In this document: piece after piece, positions 36,400 to 47,393 of the stretch
Layout of the letters: each line of letters starts with the position of its first letter
How positions within the stretch are numbered: the first letter of the stretch is position 1
Assembly: GCA_002104935.1 (NCBI GenBank)
Contig: MCGT01000011.1
Location: forward strand, 248,001-312,000
Reading direction: 5' to 3'
From: Hesseltinella vesiculosa
Lineage: Eukaryota > Mucoromycota > Mucoromycetes > Mucorales > Cunninghamellaceae
Length of the DNA stretch: 64,000 nt
Program-made: the position numbers and the translations under genes
Notes under the pieces: generated by a model
What the model was told of the DNA's origin: nothing
Databases searched by the model: none
Seen by the model: the letters and a program-made list of their open reading frames with translations, nothing else

Positions 36400-37752
36400 T
36401 CATTTCAAGTAGTCCATGCGCATGTACTGGTGTTTTCGGCCGAGCCGATGGACACGCAGGTGGCGGCGCATGTTGCTTTGCACAGAGAAGCGACGGCCAC
36501 AGCCCTTTTCAGAGCAGACAAAGGGCTTTTCCCCGGTGTGCGAGTAGGTGTGGATGCGTAGGGAGGACGGGCGGGAAAAGGCTTTTTGGCAGTAAGGGCA
36601 CAGGTAGCGGCCAGTGACCATGTCTCGGGGCAGCCGCATGCCATTGACCATGGCATGGGTGGGAAGGTGTCGCGCGCTGTCGGCGGCGGGATCCTCGTCT
36701 TCGGGGTCGGCGGCCACGGATGGAGGGGACGTGGGCTGGCTGGGGGTGGAGGATTGGGTGGGCAAGAAGGGGGAAGGTGCGCCGGGCACGGTCGATTTCT
36801 TTTGGCGGTCGTTGATAAAGGCGTCCATGGGAGAGCCGGGGGGGCTGTTGGAGTGGGAGCGATGGGCCCAAGGGATGGGGGGGACGGGGGGGACATGCAG
36901 GTGAGAGGGATGGATCAGGTGGTCGACGGTGGTGGCGGACACGGCTCGACGATGGGTCTGATGGCGCTTGCGATGAGACGTGGAGGTGGACATGGAGGAG
37001 GGCTGACGGTGAGGAGAAGGGGGCAAGCCCAAGAGATGGCGGTGCTCGGCGGGAGGAGGAGGTGGAGGGGGAGGGGGGAGGATGGCGGCATTTGAGGTTT
37101 GGGCGGCAAAAGGTTCTCGTGAGGAGGAGGGCGAGGGATTAGGTGGGGACAAGGTAGTGCAGTACGTGGGAGTAGGCTGGTACAAAGGGATCGGGCTGGC
37201 CGACTGGTATTGCTGGCGGATCGAAAGCAAGTGAGGCAGGTCGGAAACGGATCGTTGATGGTGTGATGGGCGTGAGGAGGGAAGGACTGGGTGGAGCAGA
37301 GTTGGAGGCGAGGGCGAGGGATGTTGGGGAGTATGCGAAGGGGAAGAACAGGCGGATGAGACAGATGTGGATGTGGTTGCGCTGTTGGAGGTCAAAAGCT
37401 GTTTGTGGTCAACAGCCAAGTCGTCTTTTGCGTGAGGAGCATTCAAGGATAAGTTTTGTAGTTCAGTCGGGAGTGAGCTGACACTATGGCTTGCACGATG
37501 GCCCCGGGTATATTTTTTATCTATTAAAAAAAAGGTGAGGTTCAATGGCTTGAAAAAAAAAAAAAAAAAAAAAGCGACAATAAAAATAGAGTGTTTCACA
37601 CTGTGAGACTGGAAACCGAAACTTTGTGCCTTTTTTTTTTTTAAAGAAACGAAGGGGTAGAAGAGAAGCATGCAGCGATTCTTACCTTCCGATGATTGAT
37701 TCAATAAAAACTTGATGGACGGTAATGATGTAGTAGATGTAGACATGGACAT
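36400..37752 (-). CDS. C2H2 zinc-finger transcription factor
   Basis: ATG 37752 opens with MSMSTSTTSLPSIKFLLNQS. An intron (about 37686-37522) removes T-tract sequence, and the second exon runs to TGA 36400-36402. The long middle part is low complexity: Ser/Pro/His rich, with a run of nine prolines and a basic HRKRHQTHRRAVS. The C-terminus holds two classical fingers: YLCPYCQKAFSRPSSLRIHT and FVCSEKGCGRRFSVQSNMRR (both with His pairs), linked by the SHTGEKP linker. The finger sequence resembles fungal regulators with PSSLRIH and QSNMRRHLRVH helices. DNA-binding is very likely; target unknown. About 395 residues after splicing. Confidence 0.93.
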   Translation of the reverse strand: MSMSTSTTSLPSIKFLLNQSSEGKNRCMLLFYPFVSLKKKKAQSFGFQSHSVKHSIFIVAFFFFFFFKPLNLTFFLIDKKYTRGHRASHSVSSLPTELQNLSLNAPHAKDDLAVDHKQLLTSNSATTSTSVSSACSSPSHTPQHPSPSPPTLLHPVLPSSRPSHHQRSVSDLPHLLSIRQQYQSASPIPLYQPTPTYCTTLSPPNPSPSSSREPFAAQTSNAAILPPPPPPPPPAEHRHLLGLPPSPHRQPSSMSTSTSHRKRHQTHRRAVSATTVDHLIHPSHLHVPPVPPIPWAHRSHSNSPPGSPMDAFINDRQKKSTVPGAPSPFLPTQSSTPSQPTSPPSVAADPEDEDPAADSARHLPTHAMVNGMRLPRDMVTGRYLCPYCQKAFSRPSSLRIHTYSHTGEKPFVCSEKGCGRRFSVQSNMRRHLRVHRLGRKHQYMRMDYLK

Positions 37753-37985
37753 AAAATGACAGAGACAGATAGTGAAAGAAAGGATGAAGAAAAAGAAAAA
37801 GAAAAGAAAAAAAAGGGTAAAAGAACAAAAAGAAGAAAGCGAGTGAGAAAAAAGGAGTCAAAAAGGGAGAATCAAAAAAAAAAAAAAAAATAGCTGCGCT
37901 GCGTGTGTCACCATGCTTCTTCTTTTGAGGACAAAGCCAGGCCAAGTGTTCATTTTTCCTTTTTTCTTTTTCTTTATCTCTAAAG

Positions 37986-38543
37986 ATGTTTGGTCAATTA
38001 TTCAATGCGTTTAACCAGACGAATCAAAATTATCCACAGATGAATTATAATAATAATCAAGGCGTGAACCCATGGCTGGCTGCCGCCACCGCCTTTCTCG
38101 GAGGCGAATTCCTGGATCACCGCCAAAACGACCAGGACAATCACCAGGACGATCCTGAAAACAATCAAGAACATCACCATCATTTCTGGAGAAATGCACT
38201 CATGTCGGGAGCACTCGCTTATGGGCTGCATCGCTACCAGCAGAACCAACAAAATCAGTATGACCCGCAGTCTTACTACCCTCCTACCTATGCGCATTAT
38301 CAAAACCCATTCCAGTACTCGTATTTTCACAAGCAACCCATGTATCTGCCGCCATATCAATCTCAATACTATCCTCAATATTCTTCTCCTTACAATTTTT
38401 ATTCAACCTCGATGCCGCCTTATGCCCACATGCCGATGCAACAACAGCAACCTTATTATGGTAATCCCTATGGTTACCGCCCCATGACCAACCCCTGGTC
38501 CCATTACCACCCATCCTCTTACAATAGACTGGCATACTACTGA
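37986..38543 (+). CDS. Gln/Asn/Tyr-rich low-complexity protein
   Basis: A single-exon 185-residue ORF, ATG 37986 and stop TGA 38541-38543. It begins MFGQLFNAFNQTNQNYPQM, has a short hydrophobic AAATAFLGGEFL, a His/Asp/Asn patch (QEHHHHFWRNALMSGALAYG), and then a tail almost wholly of Tyr, Pro, Gln and Ser. Composition is of the prion-like or intrinsically disordered type. The GGEFL/LMSGALAYG glycine segments recall small fungal disordered proteins, but there is no family I can name. The ORF is intact and lies 230 bp from the divergent C2H2 gene. Confidence 0.68.
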   Translation: MFGQLFNAFNQTNQNYPQMNYNNNQGVNPWLAAATAFLGGEFLDHRQNDQDNHQDDPENNQEHHHHFWRNALMSGALAYGLHRYQQNQQNQYDPQSYYPPTYAHYQNPFQYSYFHKQPMYLPPYQSQYYPQYSSPYNFYSTSMPPYAHMPMQQQQPYYGNPYGYRPMTNPWSHYHPSSYNRLAYY

Positions 38544-39105
38544 AATAAAAACCACTGACCCTGACCTTCCTTTTCACATGAACCTGACTGTTGAAGACCG
38601 AGAAGGAACGGGCGGTCCCAAATATGGGCGCAGTGTGTTGCTGAGCTTTTTTTTTTTTTTTTTTTCGGGTACAGTAAAAAAAAAAAAACAAAATGAATTC
38701 CAAGAAAACCAAAAAGTGACAAATCCAGGAGGGGAAAGGTCACGTTCCGAATCAAAAGGGGCTGTCAATGTGTCATCGGTGGACGCGATTTCAGTCATTC
38801 ATTTGCCGTTTTCCCTCCACATGGCCTAGGCTCTCCCTTTTTCCACATCGATTTCATTTGTTTGTCTCCTCCCTTGACTTTTGCCGTCTTTACTGGCTGC
38901 GCATGTCTTCTCTATTTGTTCATCGACTTGGGGGTCCGGCACAGCGGCCTGCCTAGTTGGATGGCAGGACCCCCGTTTTTTATATTCCGTGATTCGCACT
39001 TGGTACAGGAGGGTCGACTCTGCGATGCTCTTGCCTACGGGTCACTGTCAAGAAAGCCAAACGTTGCATCCCGAGGGTAAGTTTATTGCACCATGGAAAA
39101 GGATA
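38544..39105. other. Intergenic with a strong potential RNA hairpin
   Basis: 3' regions of two converging genes. It contains T18/A12 runs at 38647-38690 and the GGGGGTCC...GGACCCCC inverted repeat at 38930-38974 followed by TTTTTT. The poly(A) signal TTTATT (AATAAA on the minus strand) near 39081 belongs to NECAP. No protein gene is supported. Confidence 0.5.
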
Positions 39106-40179
39106 TTACAAATCAAACAAAAGGTTGGCGTTGTTATTCATTGGCGAGGGTCGTTCGTGAGACTGTTGTTGCTTCACTTGAGCAGCTGAAGGAGGAGGAG
39201 GGATCAAAGGGACCAAACCGGGGCCACTGAGAGGATGGTTGATGGCGTCCGCTGGTCGAGGTCTCGTACGTTTCTAAGAGAGAGTCAATCACCCAGCTCT
39301 GCTTTTTTAAAAGCAACCTACCCCAACGTTGCCAATGCTGATGCTAATGGTCTGTCCTTCTTTCAAGCTGTAATCCTTTTTGGGCGTGTTGTCCACCTTT
39401 TCGGTGGATCGACGAGACATTTCCTTTTCCGCTCGCAATTGCCTAGGGTGTCAAAATAACGTTTGGTCAGAATACGCTCTTGATCTTCTTGTCGCCTTAC
39501 TTTGCATAGTCTTGCAAAGCCACATTGAAATCAAAAGCATCGCTTCTTTCTTGGAAGCCCATGCCAATAAAAGCATGGCGACCTATCTAAGGGTCAGTGG
39601 TTTGGTCTTTCTGAATCAACCACGTACCTTCGCTTTCGATTTTCAAGACAAAATAACGGCTAGAGTCCAAAACACCTTCGACGGCATTGGAGGTGGGGTC
39701 GTAAGGGCACACGGCAAATGTTTCGCCTGACGAATGATGAAAGAAATGGACATGAGTAGGTGAGCTTTTGCCATAGGATGGCTGCTTACCTGTTTGGTTG
39801 TCCTCTAGACGAATAGTACAAGATGCCCCTTTGGTGAAAATGCGTAGCCTTCCTTTCCATAAATGCGAAGTGGCAAGATCGCCCCATTCACCAGCTCTAA
39901 AGAAGACAAGGAGGTGAGTGAGTCTTTTTTTTCGGATGAGCCCATGGCATCGCTGAAACCATGTCTTGAATTACCTATAGCCTCTTGCTGCTGTTCTTGG
40001 CGGGATCTTGTATACTTTGATGAAAAATAAAAAAAAGGGGGGGACAAGAGTTAGTTGGAAAAAGACATACTTGTGTGATAGCTTTCTTTTTTCCTTCAAT
40101 GCACAGCCGCACACTCTGCTACACAATTACCAAAGCATTCACGAATCACTAGCAAGACAGCTTCAAAATCGTCGTCCAT
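39106..40179 (-). CDS. NECAP-type clathrin adaptor-binding protein
   Basis: NECAPs bind AP-2 and regulate clathrin-coated vesicle formation. ATG 40179 begins MDDDFEAVLLVIRECF. Then come a short exon with YKIPPRTAARGYR and an exon with GEWGDLATSHLWKGRLRIFT and CTIRLEDNQTG. Next are PYDPTSNAVEGVLDSSRYFV, HAFIGMGFQERSDAFDFNVA, then KKDYSLKEGQTISISIGN. The last exon starts RTRPRPADAINHPLSGPGL and ends NLLFDL before TAA 39106-39108. These blocks match the NECAP PH-like domain in order, and the C-terminal hydrophobic-acidic motif is what adaptor-binding proteins use. About seven exons; two junctions are approximate. Confidence 0.93.
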
Positions 40180-40588
40180 CTTATTTTTTGATACTGTATG
40201 CGAAAGAAAAATAGAAGCGGCCAAAAAAAAAGGAGTGGACATGTCCTAATATGGCATTGCTCCTCAAGCGCCCTATTTTTTTTTTTTTTTTTTTTTGGTC
40301 GTGGTTTGGCCTTTTGATCATCTGGAGGGCTGAAGGAAGCGATGGCATGATATGTCATGGTCACTTTATCAACCGTTCTCAGGATGGAATAGCGTCACTT
40401 TTGGTCAGCCTTTTTTGTTGTTGTTGTTGGTAGCCACAGCTGCGCCAGCAGCCAGCAGGCTACGAGCATGCATCCGCTGAGTCACACAGAACAGCTAAAG
40501 GCACGAATGAAACATGGGAATCCACTGGGGACAATGGGTTTATCAAGGGTACAGGGAAGAATGAAGAAACGGAAGGAAGAAGAAGAGA
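40180..40588. other. Intergenic, no gene seen
   Basis: NECAP promoter side and AMMECR1 3' side. T18 run near 40277. Nothing recognised. Confidence 0.5.
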
Positions 40589-41289
40589 TCAGTTGGGTAA
40601 CTTGTTGCGCAGGCAGTAATCTTGGTAGGACTGCTCCAGCTTTTGAGACTGATAACGGGTGAGCTGGATGGATTCTCGTTTCTTTTGATCAATGATACTG
40701 GTATAGCCGCCCTTGCGGAGGAGGGAGTCGATGGCTTCGTCCTTGGTCCATGCCTGCTCCACCATCACTTCCGGTAGATAGGTGGCGGTGGTTTTGCGGC
40801 CACTCTCCAGGGTGAATTCGATCCAAATCCCATGGGTGCCAATCTCCCAATCCAAGTAATGCTTGGCTTCTTCAAAGTCAGTCAGCAAAGATACAGCACA
40901 GCTAAGAAAAGGCACTTCTTTGCGGCTGATGGGGCGGAATCGTCGGTCGTGGGAAGCGCTAACAAGAGTGACCTCGTGAGTAGGATGGCTTTCCCTGTGG
41001 TTTTGGTTTACCTTGCCCAAGCATACTGTTCCAAGCCTTTTCGCAAGTGCAGCGCATTAAAGTTGCCAATACAGCCACGGAGTCGACCATGGTTGTTTTC
41101 ATGAAGATGCCATGTCACAAATAATGGGCTACAATGAGAAGAGTGATGAAAGGGACCCATTATAAAAAAATAAACTTACAATGCAAGGTCGTCAAAGGTA
41201 GCTTCTGGGACAGGTTTGTTGTCGAGCTTTGCTGTCAAGACATCAAAACAATAATCGCAGTGTTGGACATTGACTACCTTGTTCGACAT
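40589..41289 (-). CDS. AMMECR1-domain protein
   Basis: ATG 41289 gives MSNKVVNVQHCDYCFDVLTA. After an intron comes LFVTWHLHENNHGRLRGCIG, which has the conserved LRGCIG motif of AMMECR1, and then NALHLRKGLEQYAWA. Another intron (41015-40965) precedes SASHDRRFRPISRKEVPFL, VSLLTDFEEAKHYLDWEIG and KTTATYLPEVMVEQAWTKDE. The product ends RNKLPN, TGA 40589-40591. All the family blocks are present. The domain occurs from archaea to human; its biochemical function is unsettled, so no role is asserted. About 200 residues. Confidence 0.95.
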
Positions 41290-41505
41290 GATTGGAGGGA
41301 AACAAAAAAAAAAAAAAAAAAAAAAAGGTGCCCCCTTGAATTGTATTTTCATGCCGCGCACGTTTGGCGGAAGTGAAACGTTGGCCATGCGATTGGCCAA
41401 GTCAGTCAAAGACATGTCAAATGACGATTTTTATTGGAAAAAAAAAAAAAAAAAAAAAGTCTATGGTGGAGGCAAAAGGGTAAACGTCGAGAAAAGGGAA
41501 TGCAT

Positions 41506-43042
41506 CTATGCTTTGCAAATAGGCTGAGCATCAATCATGGCAATGGAGGCGCCAAGACACCAGCCAGTCTCCATGCCCTTGATCTTTTGAGCGGTGCGGA
41601 CGATTCGGTCGGAGGGAAGGTCGTAGCCAGTCTTGAGCAGACTGTAAAGGTAGGTCAGCTCCAAGCAGAGGTCAGGTTTCTGCAGCAGGATCGAGGCATC
41701 GGGCACGTGGCGGAAGTACTGCTCGGCTTGGCCGTCACATACCCGCTGGGCAAGGGACCCCAGCTCGGCCACGGAGAATTCCTTGGGCATGCCAAGAGGC
41801 TGGGTCAGGTCGTAGAAGAACGAAAAGACAAACAGATCTCGCTGGCTAAAAGCATCGGTCAATGAAGGCTGATACACCCCGTTGAAGGCACAGGGCGAGG
41901 TTTGACATTCGTCCTTGCGGAACAAAGGCTCGAGCACAGCACGACATTGGGCAGCGCCGGCCCCAGTGCCCACCAATTGGAACTCCATGGTTGTTTCGTC
42001 ATTGCCTTGGCCCTTGGTGGTGGTGATGGTTTCGGAGTGGTTGAGAGGAAGACAAGGGTGATACAGAGGGGAGGACGAAGACCATTGGTCCTTCCAAAGG
42101 TCGACAATGGCTTCCTTGATATGTTTGCGGGCTTCGTTCAGACCAAAGCCGAGGTAAGAGTGTTGGTACAGCACAAACGGATCCCCTTCACCATAATTCA
42201 GGGTGTATTTGTGTTCGCCTTGGATCATTTCCTTGGAGGGTTCAAAGACAACTTGGGTGGAGGCACCGCCCAGATCAAACACAGCGGCCGAGGTGCCACG
42301 TTTGGCTGGATCCAATTTTCCTAAAAGATAATTGACGGTGATCCATGCATAGACACCTATTCCAGGAGAAAAAAAAAAGGAGGTGAGTGGCCAGCCCCTT
42401 GTCACACGTATGCGTTACCTTCATCACTGCCGTCCATAATGGCCACGCCATCGTCACCGGCGATAGGGAAAGGATAGCTCGTTTCCAAATGAGAACGGAC
42501 CTTGCTGAGGATACGATCGCTGATGTCTTTGCCAAGGAGTCGCAGGCCGGCGGTAGCTTTGACTGCCAAGGGGGTACAATGATGGAACTCGGAAGGGACA
42601 TTCTTGACAGCGATTTGCATCAGCTCGTCCAAGGAATGCGCAGCGGCGGCGGGGTCGTCTTTGTACGAGGACAAGCCAGGTTTCAGCATATGGAAGACCT
42701 CATCTTCCAGTTGTGGCTCCTTTTTGCAGAAGTTGAAGCGATAGACATGGACACGAGATCCTGATGAGCCAGCATCGATCATGACAGCATATTGTTTCAA
42801 TGGCTTGCCAGGGTATGGTTTTTGACAAGTGTGTGATGGTGCAGCCTCGTCTAAAGAGATTAAAAAAAAAGGTGAGTAAAACAACCCCATGTTTGAACAA
42901 TGTTACCATCGGTTAATGATGACGCATTGATATCGTCAAAGCTGGTTTGTTTTGGAACAAGGAACCATAAAAAGCAGAAAAACATGGACGCCAGCACAGC
43001 AAATTTGATGAGGAGGGCTTTGCGGCTTTTCACAGACGACAT
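41506..43042 (-). CDS. GDA1: GDA1/CD39 nucleoside diphosphatase (Golgi GDPase/UDPase)
   Basis: It hydrolyses GDP or UDP released by Golgi glycosyltransferases, which is needed for nucleotide-sugar exchange. ATG 43042 starts MSSVKSRKALLIKFAVLASM, with a type II membrane anchor at residues 10-30. After an intron (42900-42855) comes ACR1 VMIDAGSSGSRVHVYRF (42735-42785). Then ACR2 AVKATAGLRLLG, ACR3 DGSDEGIGVYAWI split by an intron (42420-42362), ACR4 AVFDLGGASTQVVFE, and ACR5 GWCLGASIAM near the C-terminus follow. TAG is at 41506-41508. All five apyrase conserved regions are intact. The length is about 475 residues. Head-to-head with GSK3. Confidence 0.95.
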
Positions 43043-43382
43043 GATATTCCAAGAGGTGAGCTGGTCGGCTTGTATATGGATGGTGGGCGTCGATCGGTTT
43101 GAACCTATTGGTACAGACACAAAGTTGTTTTTATTTTGAGGAGCCACTTTGGAAGATGATGAAGGAAAAAGGCGGGAATGGCAAAAAAGAAAAGAAAGAA
43201 AGAAAAAAAAACGACTAAGAAAAAAAAAGGGGGGGCAAGTCAAACCAAAGGCACAGACACATTTGATTGGACGAGCCAGTGCACAGCGCAATGGAGTGAG
43301 AAAAAGCGGCATTTTTTTTTTGTGCAGGGCTTTGCTCCCTTCATTCTGTCTTTCTATTGCCTTTTCACCCCTTTCTTTCCTC
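43043..43382. promoter_or_regulatory. Divergent promoter GDA1 / GSK3
   Basis: The 340-bp spacer has purine-rich A runs (43180-43230) and T runs (43310-43320). No specific site recognised. Confidence 0.35.
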
Positions 43383-44854
43383 ATGGCCTTATCTTCCTTT
43401 AGTCAATTGAAATTGACTTCCAGTAAGATGAACAAGAAACACAATAGAATGCTACCTCACCTTTCATGTTGTAGCACTCGTTGGGGATGGGGTAGACACG
43501 CGTATGGTCCATGTTCAAGCAAAGAACAGGGCTGATATGGATATCGATTTGCGCTATACCAAACAGAAATCTGTAGGACATGGCTCATTTGGGGTGGTCT
43601 ACTTGGCAAAGATGGCCGGTTCCAATGAACTCATTGCCATCAAGAAAGTCCATCAAGATAAACGCTTCAAGGTAAACCTTGGTTGACCATTTTTATTTGG
43701 CTCCAAATTTTGACGGATTCCCCTTTCTCCTTTCCCCTATCATAGAACAGAGAATTGCAAATTCTTCGGTCGCTCGATCATCCTAATATTTGCCAACTCA
43801 AAGCCTACTTTTATACCCAAGAAGACGATTCAAAGGTAAAAGACCTGGTGAAAAAAAAAAAAAAAAAAAAAAAAGTAATCACACGGCCACTCACACGCTC
43901 TTTTTCTTTACCCACGCCTGATCTTGTGCTTTGTTTGTTATTGGAAGTTTTCCAAACGATCAAAAAAATCCAAGGAATATTTGAATTTGATCATGGACTA
44001 TATGCCGGAAACCGTCTATTCACTCAGTCGTCAGTTTACCCGCAACAAGAAACGGATGCCTTCTTTGAGTATCAAGCTCTACATCTATCAGCTCTTCCGA
44101 GCCTTGGCCTTTATCCACCACCAAGGTGTGTGCCATCGAGATATCAAACCTCAAAACTTACTGGTCAACCCTGCCAACGGTACTTTGCAGCTTTGTGACT
44201 TTGGCAGGTAAAAAAAAAAAAGTGGCTCAGTGGGACGCAGTAACCTTAATATTTTATCCCAGTGCCAAAGTCTTGGTGGCCAATGAGCCCAACGTTGCGT
44301 ATATTTGCTCCCGTTATTATCGAGCACCAGAACTGGTTTTTGGCGCTACTCGATACACCACTGCCATCGACATGTGGTCGGCTGCTTGTGTGATGGCCGA
44401 AATGTACCTCGGCACCCCCTTGTTTCCCGGCAAGACTTCCTTGGACCAACTGGTGCAAATCATCAAAATCCTCGGCTCGCCCACCCCAAATGACTTGTTG
44501 CAAATGAATCCACAAGCCTCCGATCGAAAAAAGCTACCCCACGTTGATACCACTCCTTTGGAAAAGGTAGGCTGGGACGGGAAAAAAAAAAAAAAAAGCG
44601 TCGCTTATTGGTTTCTTGGTTCTTAGCTCTTCCCCATCTCCTCATCCACCGGATCGGCCCTGGCTCTGTTACGCTCGCTCCTTCTTTACGACGGCTCCAA
44701 ACGCCTGGATGCAGCCAAAGCCATGGCCCATCCCTATTTTGACGAGCTACGACAAGCCGCCGCCTCACCTTTGAACCCACCCGTACAAAAACAGCAACCT
44801 TGGCCCCCTATCTTTGAATGGGTCGACCAAGAAAAAGAAATCCATCAAATCTAG
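43383..44854 (+). CDS. GSK3-family serine/threonine kinase
   Basis: Starts [13 protein letters not shown] (43383), then a 51-bp intron (about 43423-43473), then [15 protein letters not shown]. The Gly-rich loop [11 protein letters not shown], the Lys in [17 protein letters not shown] (near 44137-44166), DFGSAK spread over an intron near 44210-44262, and the activation loop [18 protein letters not shown] follow. The last carries the regulatory Tyr typical of GSK3. The C-lobe has [23 protein letters not shown] and a final exon with [21 protein letters not shown] is at 44852-44854. The proline-directed CMGC kinase regulates glycogen metabolism, morphogenesis and stress responses in fungi. About 395 residues in seven exons. 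Confidence 0.94.
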
Positions 44855-44892
44855 TCTCCTTTTTCATTTGTCCTTATTAAACCGTGCCTGGT

Positions 44893-45906
44893 TTATTTTT
44901 TATTTCGTCGGCTGTCTCTTTTTTTCCGCAGATGGGCAGCGAGCCATTGCCTGGTTTCGTCGCTGGACGACAAATGAAAGGCGCTGGGCGGCAGCCGGTT
45001 GAGGAGATTCTTTTTCGGTTTCTTGGGCTTCTTTCGGTTTGGAGGTGGTGATGTTGGCGAAGTCTCCTGCTTGAGTGGCAAGGGCGTCATTCCGTGGGTA
45101 AGGCTCATGAATCGTGGGTCGTCGGGTAAAATGGAATAAAGCTTTCCCTTGAAATCCAGGACCGGGTCACAGCTGACAGGCGATGCTGGCTCGGCAAACG
45201 GATGCGCCTTGATGTAGCCAGGCACGTTGGTTTCGTTGGCCAGCAGCTCGAGATAATCGATCGCCCGCAGCAGCTCGCAGTCACCATGCACGCCAAACTC
45301 CGGGTTGTAATGAGAGAAGGTCTTGATGGGGACGCAGTTGTAGGGTTGTTTGGACACCTTGCGGGGCGAGTCGTCTAGGAGGATGATGTTGTGAAAGTAG
45401 AACCCTTTGTCATGTAGCAGCGGCGACTCGATGAGGCGGTCCAGATTCTTGTACGTTTGCACCTTGCGATTGTAGTCCTTGGGATTCAGACCCAGGTTGT
45501 GTCGTGTCCATACCGCAAACAATTGAGCTCGGTAATCACCAAACAACTGCAGCATATTCTCCACCATCCCCGGCCCGGCCGACGACCACACCATCACTTG
45601 GAAATGAGCAAACACAAAGTGCAAAAACGCATCGACATGCGGCCGTGTATACATGCTCTTGCGATTCTTCGTTCGGGACAACAAGGTGCCATTAAGATCA
45701 AGCACAAGCAACTGCCTGCTCGCTCGATCTGTCCTTGTTTCCGATGGTTGATTGGCCAACGCCATGTACACTGGATCCACATCCGACGTCCAGGTGTCCT
45801 GCTCAGCGCACGATGTTACTGCTGGGACGGCTGCATCACTCTCGACCGCTTTGCCATTCTGCTCATCGGTTTGTGACAGTCGTGTGTTGGTAAGATCTAC
45901 GTCCAT
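44893..45906 (-). CDS. NIF/FCP1-like HAD phosphatase-fold protein with DLNGT variant motif
   Basis: Single-exon, ATG 45906 (MDVDLTNTRLSQTDEQ), about 337 residues, stop at 44893-44895. The FCP1/SCP1-like domain contains LLVLDLNGTLLSRTKNRKS. That gives D-L-N-G-T where the family usually has D-x-D-x-T, so the second catalytic Asp is replaced by Asn (residue 72, codon at 45691-45693). TRPHVDAFL, VMVWSSAGPGMVENM (motif II) and NIILLDDSPRKV (motif III) are conserved. The C-terminus is basic (NRKKPKKPKKNLLNRLP). Its 3' end lies 38 bp from that of GSK3. Activity may be reduced or absent; see findings. Confidence 0.9.
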   Translation of the reverse strand: MDVDLTNTRLSQTDEQNGKAVESDAAVPAVTSCAEQDTWTSDVDPVYMALANQPSETRTDRASRQLLVLDLNGTLLSRTKNRKSMYTRPHVDAFLHFVFAHFQVMVWSSAGPGMVENMLQLFGDYRAQLFAVWTRHNLGLNPKDYNRKVQTYKNLDRLIESPLLHDKGFYFHNIILLDDSPRKVSKQPYNCVPIKTFSHYNPEFGVHGDCELLRAIDYLELLANETNVPGYIKAHPFAEPASPVSCDPVLDFKGKLYSILPDDPRFMSLTHGMTPLPLKQETSPTSPPPNRKKPKKPKKNLLNRLPPSAFHLSSSDETRQWLAAHLRKKRDSRRNKK

Positions 45907-47393
45907 CGCCAACCAAGAGAAAAAAAAAAAAAGTTAAAAAAAAAAGAATTGCTCTCCCGCAGACTCTTTTTTCTTTTTTCTCGTCTCGTCTTCGCTTACC
46001 CGCTGTCACTGAGCTCCTTCCTTCATCTGTCCACCAATCGCTCGCCAGTCACTCTGTCCGAAAGTAGCTCACCCAGCACGTGTTCAAGGCTGACCCTTAG
46101 AGCCAGAGAAAGAAGACGACGACTGTGCCTCTGTAAAGTGGCCGCAGTATCGCTTCACTTGGTTGAGATGGCAGCATCGCTCGCCCTTCCAACTTGTTCG
46201 CCTCTTTTGTGAAGCGAACCATGACCATTCCTGATCATTCTGTCTATCCTAATGACATATGCATGGCCAGTGGGTAATGGTCGGGTTTGATGCAGACCGA
46301 TGAATTTTGGCCAGATCAGCAAGGTGGATTTTGAAAAAAAAAAAAAAAAAAAAAAAAAACATTGTGCGATAGTGAGGGAATAAAGAGGCGTGACATTTTC
46401 GATGATATGACATTTTTATTAGAGCTATCGATTCTAAAAAAATTCAAGTCGATCGGCAAAGGTAGCCCTGTCATCTTGGTATCCATTGCGTTTCGCCACC
46501 TCAGATTCCCCCGCTAAAAAAAAAAAAATAGCCAAATTCGATCGCCGCCGGTCCGCTTGATCATTGCGTTTTGATGGTTCCTGATGAGAAAGGCTGGCAA
46601 TGAAAAACTCTACTGGAGAAAACGGTCCAGCACTAGGGCTAAAATGACGACAGAGTCACCGTGGGAGTGGTCACTGGTTTTTGATGCAAGTTTCTGATTT
46701 TTTGGCCATGTCGATGGGACCAAGACGAGGTTTCTATGGTGATCTGCTTTGCAAAACGGCAGTCCCCTTTGGACTCTCGGCAGCTGGTTGCCAGACGTGA
46801 AGATGGCAAAGACAGATATAAAATCGGAAGACGCAATGACTGATTGGCATTCTCTTCTTCCAAGTCACAATGACATGTTCATCGCTAAAAAAGATGCAGT
46901 GCAGACTGCGCAGACATGCACAGCCTGCTGGGTTTGAATTTTCCGGGCTGCTGTGCTGCCAGCAGTGAACTCTTCATTGTAGATTTACATGGCTTTGGCT
47001 CATCTCCACAGCGTGCTCAGGTCTTGGCATATTGTAAATAAACACTGTGGCAGTGACACGATCAAAGGACACTCTTTATTTTTTTTTTCATGCGTGGTCG
47101 TCCAGCCAATGATGTGCAGCCGCCCCTGATCTTTTGGGCGGCACACGTGCTCGCATTGGTTGAGTCGTAGTGGCCATTCTGATCACCATTGCTTTCTATT
47201 TTTAGGGAGTGCCATGACAAAAATAGGGGAAGAAAGTCTAAAGTTTGAACGCACCTGATGCCAAGCGAACGAAAGCAGAAAAAAAGTCATTTTAAAGAAA
47301 AAAGCCTCAGGCCAGCCTCTTTTCCTTTTACCCTATCCACTCAATTTTATTAATCCCATTCTCCTTTTTGTTTTCAAATATTATATATCACCC
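45907..47393. other. Intergenic, no gene seen
   Basis: About 1.5 kb between two divergent genes. A25-type run at 46335-46359. A TATATA-like element (47381-47388) immediately precedes the next gene. Short ORFs at 45949-46212 and 46639-46863 lack support. Confidence 0.5.

Noticed and set aside
36586..37095. 169-codon Gly-rich plus-strand ORF
   Set aside because: Antisense of the Pro/Ser/His-rich part of the C2H2 gene; composition is that of the complement, with no domain.
41902..42324. 140-codon plus-strand ORF
   Set aside because: Antisense shadow of the GDA1/CD39 coding exon.
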